NCBI GenBank assembly: GCA_947446935.1
Contig: CANFIV010000061.1
Span: 1-7,791, forward strand
DNA length: 7,791 nt
Reading direction: 5' to 3'
Source of the DNA: Sphingomonadaceae bacterium
Lineage (GTDB): Bacteria; Pseudomonadota; Alphaproteobacteria; Sphingomonadales; Sphingomonadaceae
Of this stretch, positions 1 to 7,340 are shown in pieces. The position numbers and the translations under genes are program-made. How positions within the stretch are numbered: the stretch's first letter is position 1; the number at the start of each line of letters is the position of its first letter. Under the pieces are notes generated by a model that did not search any database, was not told the DNA's origin, and worked only from the letters and a program-made list of their open reading frames with translations.

Positions 1-3000
1 ATTCTCGGCGAGGAGCTGGAAGCTGCGCGGGAAGGCGGTTTCGCCGGCATGGCTCACCACATAATCGGCCAGCTTGCCGCCGTTGAGTGCCTTGTATTCC
101 TCCACCAGCGAAGCGCCTGCTGCTTCCCATGCGCAGGCTTCTACCGCGTCTTCGGGCACCGTGGTGTAGAGATCGGCGAAGCGCGGGTCCTTGCGGTTGA
201 TCGCGCCGACTGCGCCTTGCTGGCCGGTGATGAACGCGGCGCGGTCCGGGCTGGAGACAAGGCCCGTGACTTGCAGGCCGGTGCGCACCGAGGAGCGCAG
301 GGCATCGAGCCCGGTGCCGGTGGCAGCGCCTTCCACAAACAGCGTGCGGCCCGGCGCGATCTGCAGCGTGGTGAACAGGCAGCGCGAGATCGTGCCGAGA
401 TTGAGCACATAGCTGCCCGCCTGCTCCAGCGTCAGGTTCGGCGGAACCTTGTGCATCTGCGGTGCCTGCACGGTGAGGAACTGCGCGTGGCTGCCGGTCT
501 CGGTCTCGTAGCCCTGGATAGAGAAGTCCGCGAACATCGGATCGTTGCCAACGGCCGGCGAAAGCAGATCGTTGGTGCCCGAATAGACCGTGACGAGATC
601 GCCGACCTTGACCCGGCCCTCGGCGCGCGTCTCGCTGCCGAGCGCGGCAACGAGCGCGATGCCGCCCGAGCCGGTGATCTGCACGTCTTCCTCGTGGCTA
701 TCGAACGGCGACACGGGAATGCCGGTCAGCGCCCAGATATCGTTGAAGTTGACCTCGCTGGTCAGCATGTAGAGCAGCGCTTCGTTGGGCGCGGGCTCAG
801 GCACTTTGACGATCAACTCACGCTCGTGCGTCGCGGGCGGGCCGAAGCGCGGTGCGCCGGTATCGGGATCGCGTGCGATACCGAACGCATATTGCCACTC
901 CGGGATTGCAGTGACGCCGGGATAGAACGGGGCGCCGACGGGGAGCAGATCGCCGCTGACTTCCAGAGCTTCCCCGCGCGGCCCGTGCTCGCTGTCGATC
1001 CACAGACCGTCGCGCCGCACCGGGAGCGGCGGGCTGACTTTGTCCATGAACTGGCGGATGCCAGTCTTGCCGCCTTCGGGATCGATAATGGCTTCGGCGA
1101 AGAGCGCCGCCTCACGGGCAATGCCAGCGGACATGCCTTGTGCAAGGCCAGTGCGCACTGCATCGAGCGCCCGCGCGCCTGCCGTGCCGCGTCCTGCCCA
1201 ATCGAGCTGGCGCAGGATGCGCTGGAGGAAATCGTCCTGCAGGACAGAATCCAGATCGACGGAAGACGCCTTTTCCCACTCGGCGGTAGCAGCTTCGCGC
1301 GCTGCAAACGCCTGCCCAAGCGGGCTCGCGTCACCGCGCTTCACCCAATCGCGCACCAGCGCATGGGCTTCGGTCAGCGCATCTCGGCTGCCATCGGCCA
1401 GCGCATCGACCAGGCCGATTCCGCTCGCCTTTGCTGCATCTATGCTGCGCCCGCCAAGGATCAGATCAAGCGCATCGCGCACACCTTCCGCGCCGTGCTT
1501 GTCTGCCAGCAGACGCGGCAAGCGCTGCGTACCGCCATAGCCGGGAAGCAGGCGAAGGCGGATCTCCGGCTGGCCAAAGCGCGCGGTGGTTTCGGCCACG
1601 CGGTAGTGGCACGCGAGCGCAAATTCCATGCCGCCGCCCAGCGCCACGCCTTGCACCGCTGCCATACACGGTTTGCCCATCGTCTCGATCTTGCGGAAGG
1701 CAAGCTGCGCGTTGTTCGGCAGCACCATCGCCTCATCGAAGGAATGGATCTCCTCCAGCATCTGCCGAATATCCGCGCCCGCGACGAATGAAGCGGTGCC
1801 TTCGCCGGTGAAGACTACCGCGACGACGTCATCCTTGCGCGCCAAGTGCTCTACCACGATCACCAGTTCGTCGATCGCGCGTTCATTCAGCGCGTTTACC
1901 GGCGGATTGGTGACGGTAACGGTCGCGACACGCTTGCCGGGCGCAACGGCGTTGTACTGGATCAGGAAGTAGCGGTAGCGCTCGAACAGCGATTGTTCCT
2001 CACTCAGGCGCTGCTGGCGCTGCCAAGCGTCAATCGCGGTCTTGAGTTCGGTCAGGCTTTCCGGGTTGCGCAAGGTGGTGACGTCACCCAGATCGCCACC
2101 TTCTACCAGTGCGCGGACCATGCGGCGCATGTATTTGCCCGAGCGGGTTTCGGGGAACTGGCTGACCTCGATGAAATCAGCCGGCACCGCAACCGCGCCC
2201 TTTTCGGTGCGCACGAGATTGAACAGCCGCTGGCGGTCCTCCTCGGTCAGCTTGCGTCCCGCGACCGGCACGACGAAGGCGAGCGGAGTCAGCCCCTTCT
2301 CGCGGTGTGGCGCCCCGACGACGAGGACGTTGCCAACCGGCGAATCCGGATCGAGCGTCTTGTCGCGCAGCACCGCGCCTTCAATCTCCTCGGTGCCCAT
2401 GCGGTGACCCGAGACGTTGATGACGTCGTCCGAGCGCCCGTGGAACGAGAACGAGCCATCCTCATGGGCGATGGCGAAATCGCCCTGTGTATAGGCCCAT
2501 GCACCTTGCCAGCGGCCCCAATAGCCGCTTTCCCAGCGCCCGGCATCGCCCTTCCAGTCGCCGACCACGCTGCCGTTTTCGACGCGGAAATTCTCCACGT
2601 CACCCCAGATGGTGCGTGCGAGATAGGGGTAGGGGGCAGCGATGACGATCTCGCCCTTCTCGCCCGGCTCAGCCCGGCGCCATGCGATCCCACCGCCGCC
2701 AGCGCGTGAGAACGGCGCAGTGCCGGGGATCGCCGTCTCATCTTCCACCCAGACGTCGCCGACGATCCACGGCAGCGGATAGGCATGGGCATCGGCTTTC
2801 AGCGGGAAATCGGCGTTGCCGTAGAAATGGGTCCAGGCAATGCCGCCGTGCTCGGTTGCCCAGTAGCTGTTGATGTATTGCGGCGTCACGTGCTCCATGC
2901 CGAAGGCCTGCACGGAAGGCGAGGTCGGCTCGGCGCAGAACGTCGCAACCCGCAGGCTCGCCATGCTGTAGCGCTGCACGTCCGCAAGGTTCGAGGGATC

Positions 3001-4569
3001 GGACATGATCGACTTGAGGAAGGTGACGCCCGCCTTGAAGATCGTGATGTTGTGCCGTTCGATCATCGAGGCGAAGCGGCCCGCATGCGGGAACACGGGC
3101 GAACCTTCGGATACGACCGTGGTGACACGCGAGAGCAGCGCGGCGGAGATCTGATAGCTTTGCCCGGTGATCCAGCCCGGATCGGCGACGACGAAGATCG
3201 TGTCACCCGGCCGCGCATCGAAGGCGACTTGCATCGATTGCGCGATGCCCGCCGTGTAGCCGCCATGAACGTGGACAATGCCCTTGGGCTTGCCGGTGGA
3301 ACCCGAGGTGTAGATGAAGAACAGCGGGTAATCCGCATCGACGGGCAGTGGCTTTGAGCTGGCCCAGATCGCGCGGACGAATTCGGCGTCGGACAGGCCA
3401 AGCAGCGCTTCTTCACTAGCGACGCCCGCGTTGGAGAGGATGGTCTCCAGCGCCGCGTCGGTCAGTTCATGGCTCCAGCGATCGCGCTCGCTGCGCCAGA
3501 CGATATCCGGCTGCGCGGTGTGGCGCACCACGATCACGGTATCGACGCGCGGCGGCAGCGTAACGAGGCTTGAGGCGATGGCGAGGCGCACGCGTGCAGC
3601 GTCGCTGGCGGCGATACGGCCCGCTTCGCCCAGCTTGATCAGCGCGCGGCCAACGCCGCGCATCACGTCCGAGCGTTCGACAGTGACCTCGCCCGCCAGC
3701 GTTTCGGCGACCGTGGCCTGAATAACCGCCGCATCAGCCGCATCCAGGCCGAGATCGGTTGCCGCCAACACGGCCAGCGCAGTGGCGACAGGCACGTAGT
3801 TGTCGAGCGCCGGATCGGTGTAGGCGGTCTTGAACGCGGCAACTTGCGCGTTGCGGTAGCTGCCATCGGAGGTGACGATCACGCGCGCGCCGGCATCGGC
3901 GATGCGGTCTGAAAGGGTCTTGTCGCTGAAACCGCCGAACACCGCAGTGTAGACAATGCCCAGCCGCTTGGCTGCTTCGGTCCAGAAGATCTGCGGCACA
4001 ATGCTTGGCATGTTGAGCGCGATGCGATCGCCCGCCTTCAGCCCCAGCGCTTCGAGCGCAACCGCGCACTTGGTGACCTCGAGCATAAGCCGCTTGCGCG
4101 AGACGGTGAAGGTATCGACCGGAGCACCGCGCCCGCCGTCAGCCGCCATGTCCCAGCGGTCGCCTTCGAAGATCAGCGCGGCTTCCTCGCCATGGCCGGC
4201 GAGTACGTGACGGTCGATCTCGTTGAATGCGGCATTCGTGCGCCCGCCTGTGAACCAGCGCCAGTGCGGCGGGCTGGAGGCGTCGAAGGCCTTGGTCCAC
4301 GGAGCAAAGTCGGCTGGCAGATCAAGGGTAAGCGGGGTGCCGTTCGCGGCGTCCCAGCCGGTCCATGAACCGGTCGAATCCTGACTCAGCCAAGCACCAG
4401 CCGCGCCTTGATCCGACAAAAACCAGTGAATGCGCTGCGCAGCAATTTTGCCGTGGAATGCACCGGGATCGGCCAAGGCGGCCGCGCGCATGGCATTCCA
4501 ATCAGCCCGCGTGCGCACGGGATTGACGGAGGCCGTCGGGGCCGCAACTGACGTAGGACCTCCGGTCAT
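1..4569 (-). CDS. pcs: Propionyl-CoA synthase (trifunctional ligase-hydratase-reductase), C-terminus cut by window edge
   Basis: Converts 3-hydroxypropionate, ATP, CoA and NADPH to propionyl-CoA through 3-hydroxypropionyl-CoA and acryloyl-CoA, in the cytoplasm. I translated the frame from ATG at 4569 to base 1: 1523 codons, no stop. Residues ~24-860 are an acetyl-CoA-synthetase-like ligase: WFTGG...N..DRH (105-121), ATP loop YTSGSTGKPKG (420-430), YWATEHG (569-575), GRSDDVINVSGHRMG (711-725) and PETRSGKYMRR with catalytic-type Lys812. Residues ~868-1125 are a crotonase: oxyanion-hole FVAGADI (928-934), GGGME with Glu982 and GQPEI with Glu1002, the same 20-residue gap as the two catalytic glutamates of crotonase. 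Residues ~1180-1523 are an MDR enoyl-CoA reductase: FNDIWALTGIP, then nucleotide-binding EGAATGTGL (1413-1421). Chloroflexus Pcs has about 1820 residues, so roughly 300 are missing at the edge. Start chosen from the ribosome site AAGGAGAGG; an in-frame ATG at 4617 is followed by rare AGG, ATA and AGA codons. Identity rests on domain order, not on a database search. Confidence 0.93.
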   Translation of the reverse strand, partial: MTGGPTSVAAPTASVNPVRTRADWNAMRAAALADPGAFHGKIAAQRIHWFLSDQGAAGAWLSQDSTGSWTGWDAANGTPLTLDLPADFAPWTKAFDASSPPHWRWFTGGRTNAAFNEIDRHVLAGHGEEAALIFEGDRWDMAADGGRGAPVDTFTVSRKRLMLEVTKCAVALEALGLKAGDRIALNMPSIVPQIFWTEAAKRLGIVYTAVFGGFSDKTLSDRIADAGARVIVTSDGSYRNAQVAAFKTAYTDPALDNYVPVATALAVLAATDLGLDAADAAVIQATVAETLAGEVTVERSDVMRGVGRALIKLGEAGRIAASDAARVRLAIASSLVTLPPRVDTVIVVRHTAQPDIVWRSERDRWSHELTDAALETILSNAGVASEEALLGLSDAEFVRAIWASSKPLPVDADYPLFFIYTSGSTGKPKGIVHVHGGYTAGIAQSMQVAFDARPGDTIFVVADPGWITGQSYQISAALLSRVTTVVSEGSPVFPHAGRFASMIERHNITIFKAGVTFLKSIMSDPSNLADVQRYSMASLRVATFCAEPTSPSVQAFGMEHVTPQYINSYWATEHGGIAWTHFYGNADFPLKADAHAYPLPWIVGDVWVEDETAIPGTAPFSRAGGGGIAWRRAEPGEKGEIVIAAPYPYLARTIWGDVENFRVENGSVVGDWKGDAGRWESGYWGRWQGAWAYTQGDFAIAHEDGSFSFHGRSDDVINVSGHRMGTEEIEGAVLRDKTLDPDSPVGNVLVVGAPHREKGLTPLAFVVPVAGRKLTEEDRQRLFNLVRTEKGAVAVPADFIEVSQFPETRSGKYMRRMVRALVEGGDLGDVTTLRNPESLTELKTAIDAWQRQQRLSEEQSLFERYRYFLIQYNAVAPGKRVATVTVTNPPVNALNERAIDELVIVVEHLARKDDVVAVVFTGEGTASFVAGADIRQMLEEIHSFDEAMVLPNNAQLAFRKIETMGKPCMAAVQGVALGGGMEFALACHYRVAETTARFGQPEIRLRLLPGYGGTQRLPRLLADKHGAEGVRDALDLILGGRSIDAAKASGIGLVDALADGSRDALTEAHALVRDWVKRGDASPLGQAFAAREAATAEWEKASSVDLDSVLQDDFLQRILRQLDWAGRGTAGARALDAVRTGLAQGMSAGIAREAALFAEAIIDPEGGKTGIRQFMDKVSPPLPVRRDGLWIDSEHGPRGEALEVSGDLLPVGAPFYPGVTAIPEWQYAFGIARDPDTGAPRFGPPATHERELIVKVPEPAPNEALLYMLTSEVNFNDIWALTGIPVSPFDSHEEDVQITGSGGIALVAALGSETRAEGRVKVGDLVTVYSGTNDLLSPAVGNDPMFADFSIQGYETETGSHAQFLTVQAPQMHKVPPNLTLEQAGSYVLNLGTISRCLFTTLQIAPGRTLFVEGAATGTGLDALRSSVRTGLQVTGLVSSPDRAAFITGQQGAVGAINRKDPRFADLYTTVPEDAVEACAWEAAGASLVEEYKALNGGKLADYVVSHAGETAFPRSFQLLAEN

Positions 4570-4579
4570 GCCCGAATCG

Positions 4580-4588
4580 CCTCTCCTT
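4580..4588 (-). promoter_or_regulatory. Ribosome binding site of pcs
   Basis: On the minus strand this reads AAGGAGAGG, ending 10 nt before the ATG at 4569. It fixes the pcs start: the in-frame ATG 16 codons upstream (4615-4617) has no comparable purine block before it. A second AAGGAGA copy lies at 4596-4602, with no start codon at usable distance other than the same ATG. Confidence 0.75.
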
Positions 4589-4811
4589 GTGTTTATCTCC
4601 TTAGTGAGCCTGAACATTTGGTTCTTGGCAATATCATGTGCGATCACGCGGAATCTGGCTCAATCGGCCCCGTCTAGTGCCGGGCTGAATTATTGTTTGT
4701 TTCCTGCATGATCAGAAGATTTGGAGCATAGCCGCTAAAGCGAGCTGAAAAAGGGCACTTTTGAACCGAATCGGCTTTTGGGAATTGGGGCATCATTTAT
4801 TGGATCGGAAT

Positions 4812-4828
4812 GTTATCCACAGGATAAC
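4812..4828. promoter_or_regulatory. Perfect inverted repeat containing a DnaA-box 9-mer; candidate operator
   Basis: GTTATCC-ACA-GGATAAC has perfect 7-nt arms around a 3-nt centre. It lies about 245 nt upstream of the pcs start. Bases 4813-4821 are TTATCCACA, which matches the classical DnaA box. The arms are too AT-rich and lack a T-run for a good terminator, so a protein-binding site is the better reading. Which protein binds (a dimeric regulator or DnaA) is not shown by the sequence. Confidence 0.45.
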
Positions 4829-4836
4829 TTGGCGTT

Positions 4837-4850
4837 TTCACAAGCGTGAA
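4837..4850. repeat. Short inverted repeat TTCAC-N4-GTGAA, candidate operator half of a pair
   Basis: TTCAC and GTGAA flank a 4-nt centre (AAGC). The repeat begins 8 nt after the end of the neighbouring 17-nt palindrome. Five-base arms occur by chance, so it is of interest mainly because of its position beside the other repeat and upstream of pcs. Confidence 0.25.
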
Positions 4851-4916
4851 CCGCGAGATTTGACCCTCATTGCGCACCATATGTGCTGCGTGACGCTCAA
4901 AATATTGCCGATACGG

Positions 4917-4945
4917 TTATAAAGCCAATGAACCACATGCACCAA
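4917..4945 (-). promoter_or_regulatory. Candidate sigma-70-type promoter for pcs
   Basis: The minus strand reads TTGGTG (4940-4945), a 17-nt spacer, then TTATAA (4917-4922). It lies between the receptor terminator and pcs, pointing toward pcs. If used, transcription would start near 4910 and leave a leader of about 340 nt containing both inverted repeats. Alphaproteobacterial promoters are loosely conserved, so this is only the best match seen by eye. Confidence 0.3.
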
Positions 4946-5040
4946 AGGGCAATGCGATCCTTGCCCAATCAGCTTCTCAAATCGTTCTTTCAATCGCTGG
5001 GCCAAGAAGCGACCCAAGTGACCGGCCTGTCGGGAATTGC

Positions 5041-5063
5041 GCCCGTCCGGTTCCCGGACGGGC
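5041..5063 (-). terminator. GC-rich terminator-like hairpin after the receptor gene
   Basis: GCCCGTCCGG, loop of 3 nt, CCGGACGGGC: a perfect 10-bp stem that begins 30 nt past the receptor stop codon. On the minus strand it is followed by GCAATTCCC, so the U-tract is poor. It fits an intrinsic or 3'-end-stabilising hairpin closing the cytochrome-receptor transcript, and suggests that pcs is mainly transcribed from its own promoter. Confidence 0.65.
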
Positions 5064-5093
5064 CTCCCCGATCAGGCCGCTCGCCGCATTCGT

Positions 5094-7298
5094 TTAGAAC
5101 TTTGCGCCAACGGTCACACCGTACATGCGCGGATTGCCGATGTGGTTGTAGTCGAAGCCGAAGCCTGCAAGCAGGTCGATCCGCGATGTGAAATAGAACT
5201 TGTTGCCCAGATTGCGTGCCCAGACCGAAGCGTTGAACCTGCCGTCGGGGCTGTCCCAATCGATGTGGCCGCCAAACAGCGCGTAGGATTGCTGCCGCAG
5301 GCGCGGAATGTTGAGCGTCTCGAAGAACTGGCTCGACTGGTAGGACAGTTCGGGATGGACCGAGATCGATCCGAACCCGCCTTGCAGCAGCGTGGCGTCG
5401 ATGCTGGCATTGAAAGTCAGCGTAGGCGCGTTGGAAAGGCGGTGGCCGCTCACATCCACGCCGCTCACGATGCCGCTCTTGATCTTGGTGGAGAGCAGAC
5501 CCATCCCCGCATGCAGCGTGACCTTGTCGGTCGCCCGCACGGTCAGTTCCGCCTCGGCGCCGTAGAGCGTCGATTTGGGGATATTGAGAAGCTGCTGCGC
5601 CGCCGTGTTGGGATCAACGTTGATGAACTGCTGGTTTTTGTAGTTGTAGTAGAACCCGGCCATGTTCAGCGTGATGCGGCGATCCCAGAACTGGGTCTTC
5701 GCGCCGGCTTCGAAGGATGTAACCTCTTCCGCCTTTGCCACCGAAAGCTCCACAGGCGCGAAGAAGGCCTGTGCGTTGAAGCTTGGTGCGCGGTAGCCGC
5801 GGCTCACACTGGCATAGAGCAGGTCACCGCTCGCGAGCTTGTAGTCGAGCCCGATCTTGCCCGAGACGTTGTCTTTTTTGAAGCCGAGGTTGGACAGCGG
5901 GATGAGGTTGGTGACGAACACGTTGTCGTATCCGTACGCATCGGCCGAAAATCCGGTCTGTTCGCCCTTATCATGGGTATAGCGAAGACCGCCGCGCAAA
6001 GTTATCGCGTCCGAGACCTTGTACTTGAGATCGGTGTAGACGGCGAAGCTCTTCTTAACCTGATCGAACTGGTTTTGGATTTTGCAGGCTGCGGGAAGCC
6101 CGGCAGCGCAGTCCGCAGCGGTGATTTGGCCATCACCGTTGACGTCGTTGTCTGTAAGGATTTCCAAAGCAGTCCGGTTGAAGACTTTTTCGCGGTTGTA
6201 ATAGACGCCGAGGATAAAATCGAACGGCCCGCCAGTGTTGCTCGTCAGGCGCAAGTCCTGCGCGAACTGGCTGGCCTTGTCGTAGTAGGGCACTTCGAGC
6301 AAGCGGGAGGCGGTGCCGTCGGTGTCTTCCTTGAAGAACAGCGTACCCTTGTCGTAACTGGTAATGCTGGTCAGCGCGAGCGTGTCGCTCACGTCTATGT
6401 TGGCGGTAAAGGCCACCGATGTGGTCACGGCCCGGCGCTTTTGTGCGACGTCCGATGCGATCTGCCACTTTGTAAGGCCGAGGCGGTTGGTCGCTTCAGG
6501 CTGCGCGAAGATACCGTAGTTCTGCGGGCCCTGGAAGCTGTGGGACGCACGCAGGGTAAGCTTGACGCCATCCATAGGTTCATACTTCAGCGTGCCGCGA
6601 ATGGCCCATTCCTTGGTGCTGGCAAGGTCCGGTACGCCCGGCACCACATTCTTGAACCAGCCATCGGCGTTGGCAAAGGTGCCCGCCACGCGCAGCGCGG
6701 CCTTGTCGCCCAGCGGCACGTTGACTGCGCCGCTCAGGTCGACCCGGTTGTAGTTGCCATAGCCCGCGTTGATGTAGCCGCTGGTTTCGCCCAGCTTGGC
6801 ATCGCGGCTGATCAGGTTGACCGCGCCGCCGGTGGTGTTCTTGCCATAGAGCGTTCCCTGCGGCCCGCGCAGCACTTCAACGCGCTCAAGGTCGAACATC
6901 GCAACGCCGAGGAAGGCGAAGTTGCCCTTGTAAACCTCGTCGTAATACGTCGCGACCGGGCTCGATTGGTTGAGGCTGTAGTCCGACATCGAAACGCCGC
7001 GCAGAGCGAAGATCGGCGTGTTGTCGCCGACGGTCGAACTGATCTGAAGATTGGCAACCTTGGTCACGAGGCTGTCGACATTGGTGATGCGGGCTCTGGC
7101 CAGCGCATCGCCGCCGATGGCCGAAATCGAGATCGGCACGGCCTGGAGGTTCTCCGACCGCTTGGCTGCGGTGACGACGATCTCCCCGGTGTCCGGGGTT
7201 TCCGCAGCTGCCGTGGTCTGGGGTGCGGTCTGTGCATGGGCCGGTTGCACCAGCAGCAGAGAGGCCAGAGCGGCGCTGCTCAGATAGGATGTCCTCAT
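5094..7298 (-). CDS. TonB-dependent outer-membrane receptor
   Basis: A 734-residue outer-membrane active transporter that takes up a ligand with energy from TonB-ExbBD; the ligand is not identifiable. The signal peptide is residues 1-22 with cleavage after AHA. The TonB box is EIVVTA (39-44). The plug spans roughly 45-165 and includes LERVEVLRGPQGTLYGKNTTGG (from residue 137). The rest is a beta-barrel rich in alternating aromatic strands, ending VGAKF with the terminal Phe typical of outer-membrane beta-barrels. Length is normal for the family. The ATG at 7298 is preceded by GAGGGA with 6-nt spacing. Residues 385-396 form an EF-hand/dockerin-like calcium loop (DVNGDGQITAAD), followed by Cys397 and Cys405, probably in an external loop. 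It follows the cytochrome gene by 42 nt and is likely in one operon with it. No anti-sigma or sigma regulator is visible nearby. Confidence 0.95.
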   Translation of the reverse strand: MRTSYLSSAALASLLLVQPAHAQTAPQTTAAAETPDTGEIVVTAAKRSENLQAVPISISAIGGDALARARITNVDSLVTKVANLQISSTVGDNTPIFALRGVSMSDYSLNQSSPVATYYDEVYKGNFAFLGVAMFDLERVEVLRGPQGTLYGKNTTGGAVNLISRDAKLGETSGYINAGYGNYNRVDLSGAVNVPLGDKAALRVAGTFANADGWFKNVVPGVPDLASTKEWAIRGTLKYEPMDGVKLTLRASHSFQGPQNYGIFAQPEATNRLGLTKWQIASDVAQKRRAVTTSVAFTANIDVSDTLALTSITSYDKGTLFFKEDTDGTASRLLEVPYYDKASQFAQDLRLTSNTGGPFDFILGVYYNREKVFNRTALEILTDNDVNGDGQITAADCAAGLPAACKIQNQFDQVKKSFAVYTDLKYKVSDAITLRGGLRYTHDKGEQTGFSADAYGYDNVFVTNLIPLSNLGFKKDNVSGKIGLDYKLASGDLLYASVSRGYRAPSFNAQAFFAPVELSVAKAEEVTSFEAGAKTQFWDRRITLNMAGFYYNYKNQQFINVDPNTAAQQLLNIPKSTLYGAEAELTVRATDKVTLHAGMGLLSTKIKSGIVSGVDVSGHRLSNAPTLTFNASIDATLLQGGFGSISVHPELSYQSSQFFETLNIPRLRQQSYALFGGHIDWDSPDGRFNASVWARNLGNKFYFTSRIDLLAGFGFDYNHIGNPRMYGVTVGAKF

Positions 7299-7304
7299 GG
7301 AAAG

Positions 7305-7310
7305 TCCCTC
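7305..7310 (-). promoter_or_regulatory. Ribosome binding site of the receptor gene
   Basis: GAGGGA on the minus strand, 6 nt before the ATG at 7298. It supports this start, which also gives a complete signal peptide. Confidence 0.7.
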
Positions 7311-7340
7311 ACTTCTTGGAAAATTGCGTGCTTATGCCGT

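Larger units (their letters stand above)
4570..5093. other. Intergenic regulatory region between the receptor gene and pcs
   Basis: This 524-nt gap is visibly more AT-rich than the flanking genes and holds no convincing gene. It contains, from high to low coordinates, the receptor terminator hairpin, a candidate sigma-70-type promoter pointing at pcs, two closely spaced inverted repeats (4837-4850 and 4812-4828), and the pcs ribosome site. An open plus-strand stretch starting at GTG 4883 runs through the hairpin and into the receptor gene antisense, has no ribosome site and resembles nothing I recognise, so it is not called. About 200 nt between 4600 and 4800 show nothing beyond short weak repeats. 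Confidence 0.6.

Noticed and set aside
49..1791. 580-codon plus-strand open frame opposite pcs (with others at 1846-2709 and 2785-3357)
   Set aside because: The 49-1791 frame lies in exact antisense codon register with pcs, where its stops would require the rare sense codons TTA, CTA or TCA. All three frames give Arg/Ala/His-rich products without recognisable domains and lie wholly inside a gene with clear motifs.
1900..2000. Possible frameshift or separate genes at the ligase-hydratase junction of pcs
   Set aside because: The translation is continuous through the junction with no stop or ribosome site, and the fused order is the expected Pcs architecture.
4674..4709. 11-codon minus-strand frame in the pcs leader (possible leader peptide)
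   Set aside because: No ribosome site before its ATG and no run of regulatory codons, so chance is the simpler explanation.
4766..4774. CCGAATCGG palindrome, with CCGAATCG repeated at 4572-4579
   Set aside because: Too short to separate from chance in GC-rich DNA; the second copy overlaps the spacer before the pcs start.
4813..4821. Replication origin suggested by the TTATCCACA box
   Set aside because: Only one perfect box was seen, with no cluster of boxes, no AT-rich unwinding element and no origin-linked genes nearby.
4883..5191. 102-codon plus-strand frame in the intergenic region
   Set aside because: GTG start without a ribosome site; it runs through the receptor terminator and ends antisense inside the receptor gene. 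The product resembles nothing I know.
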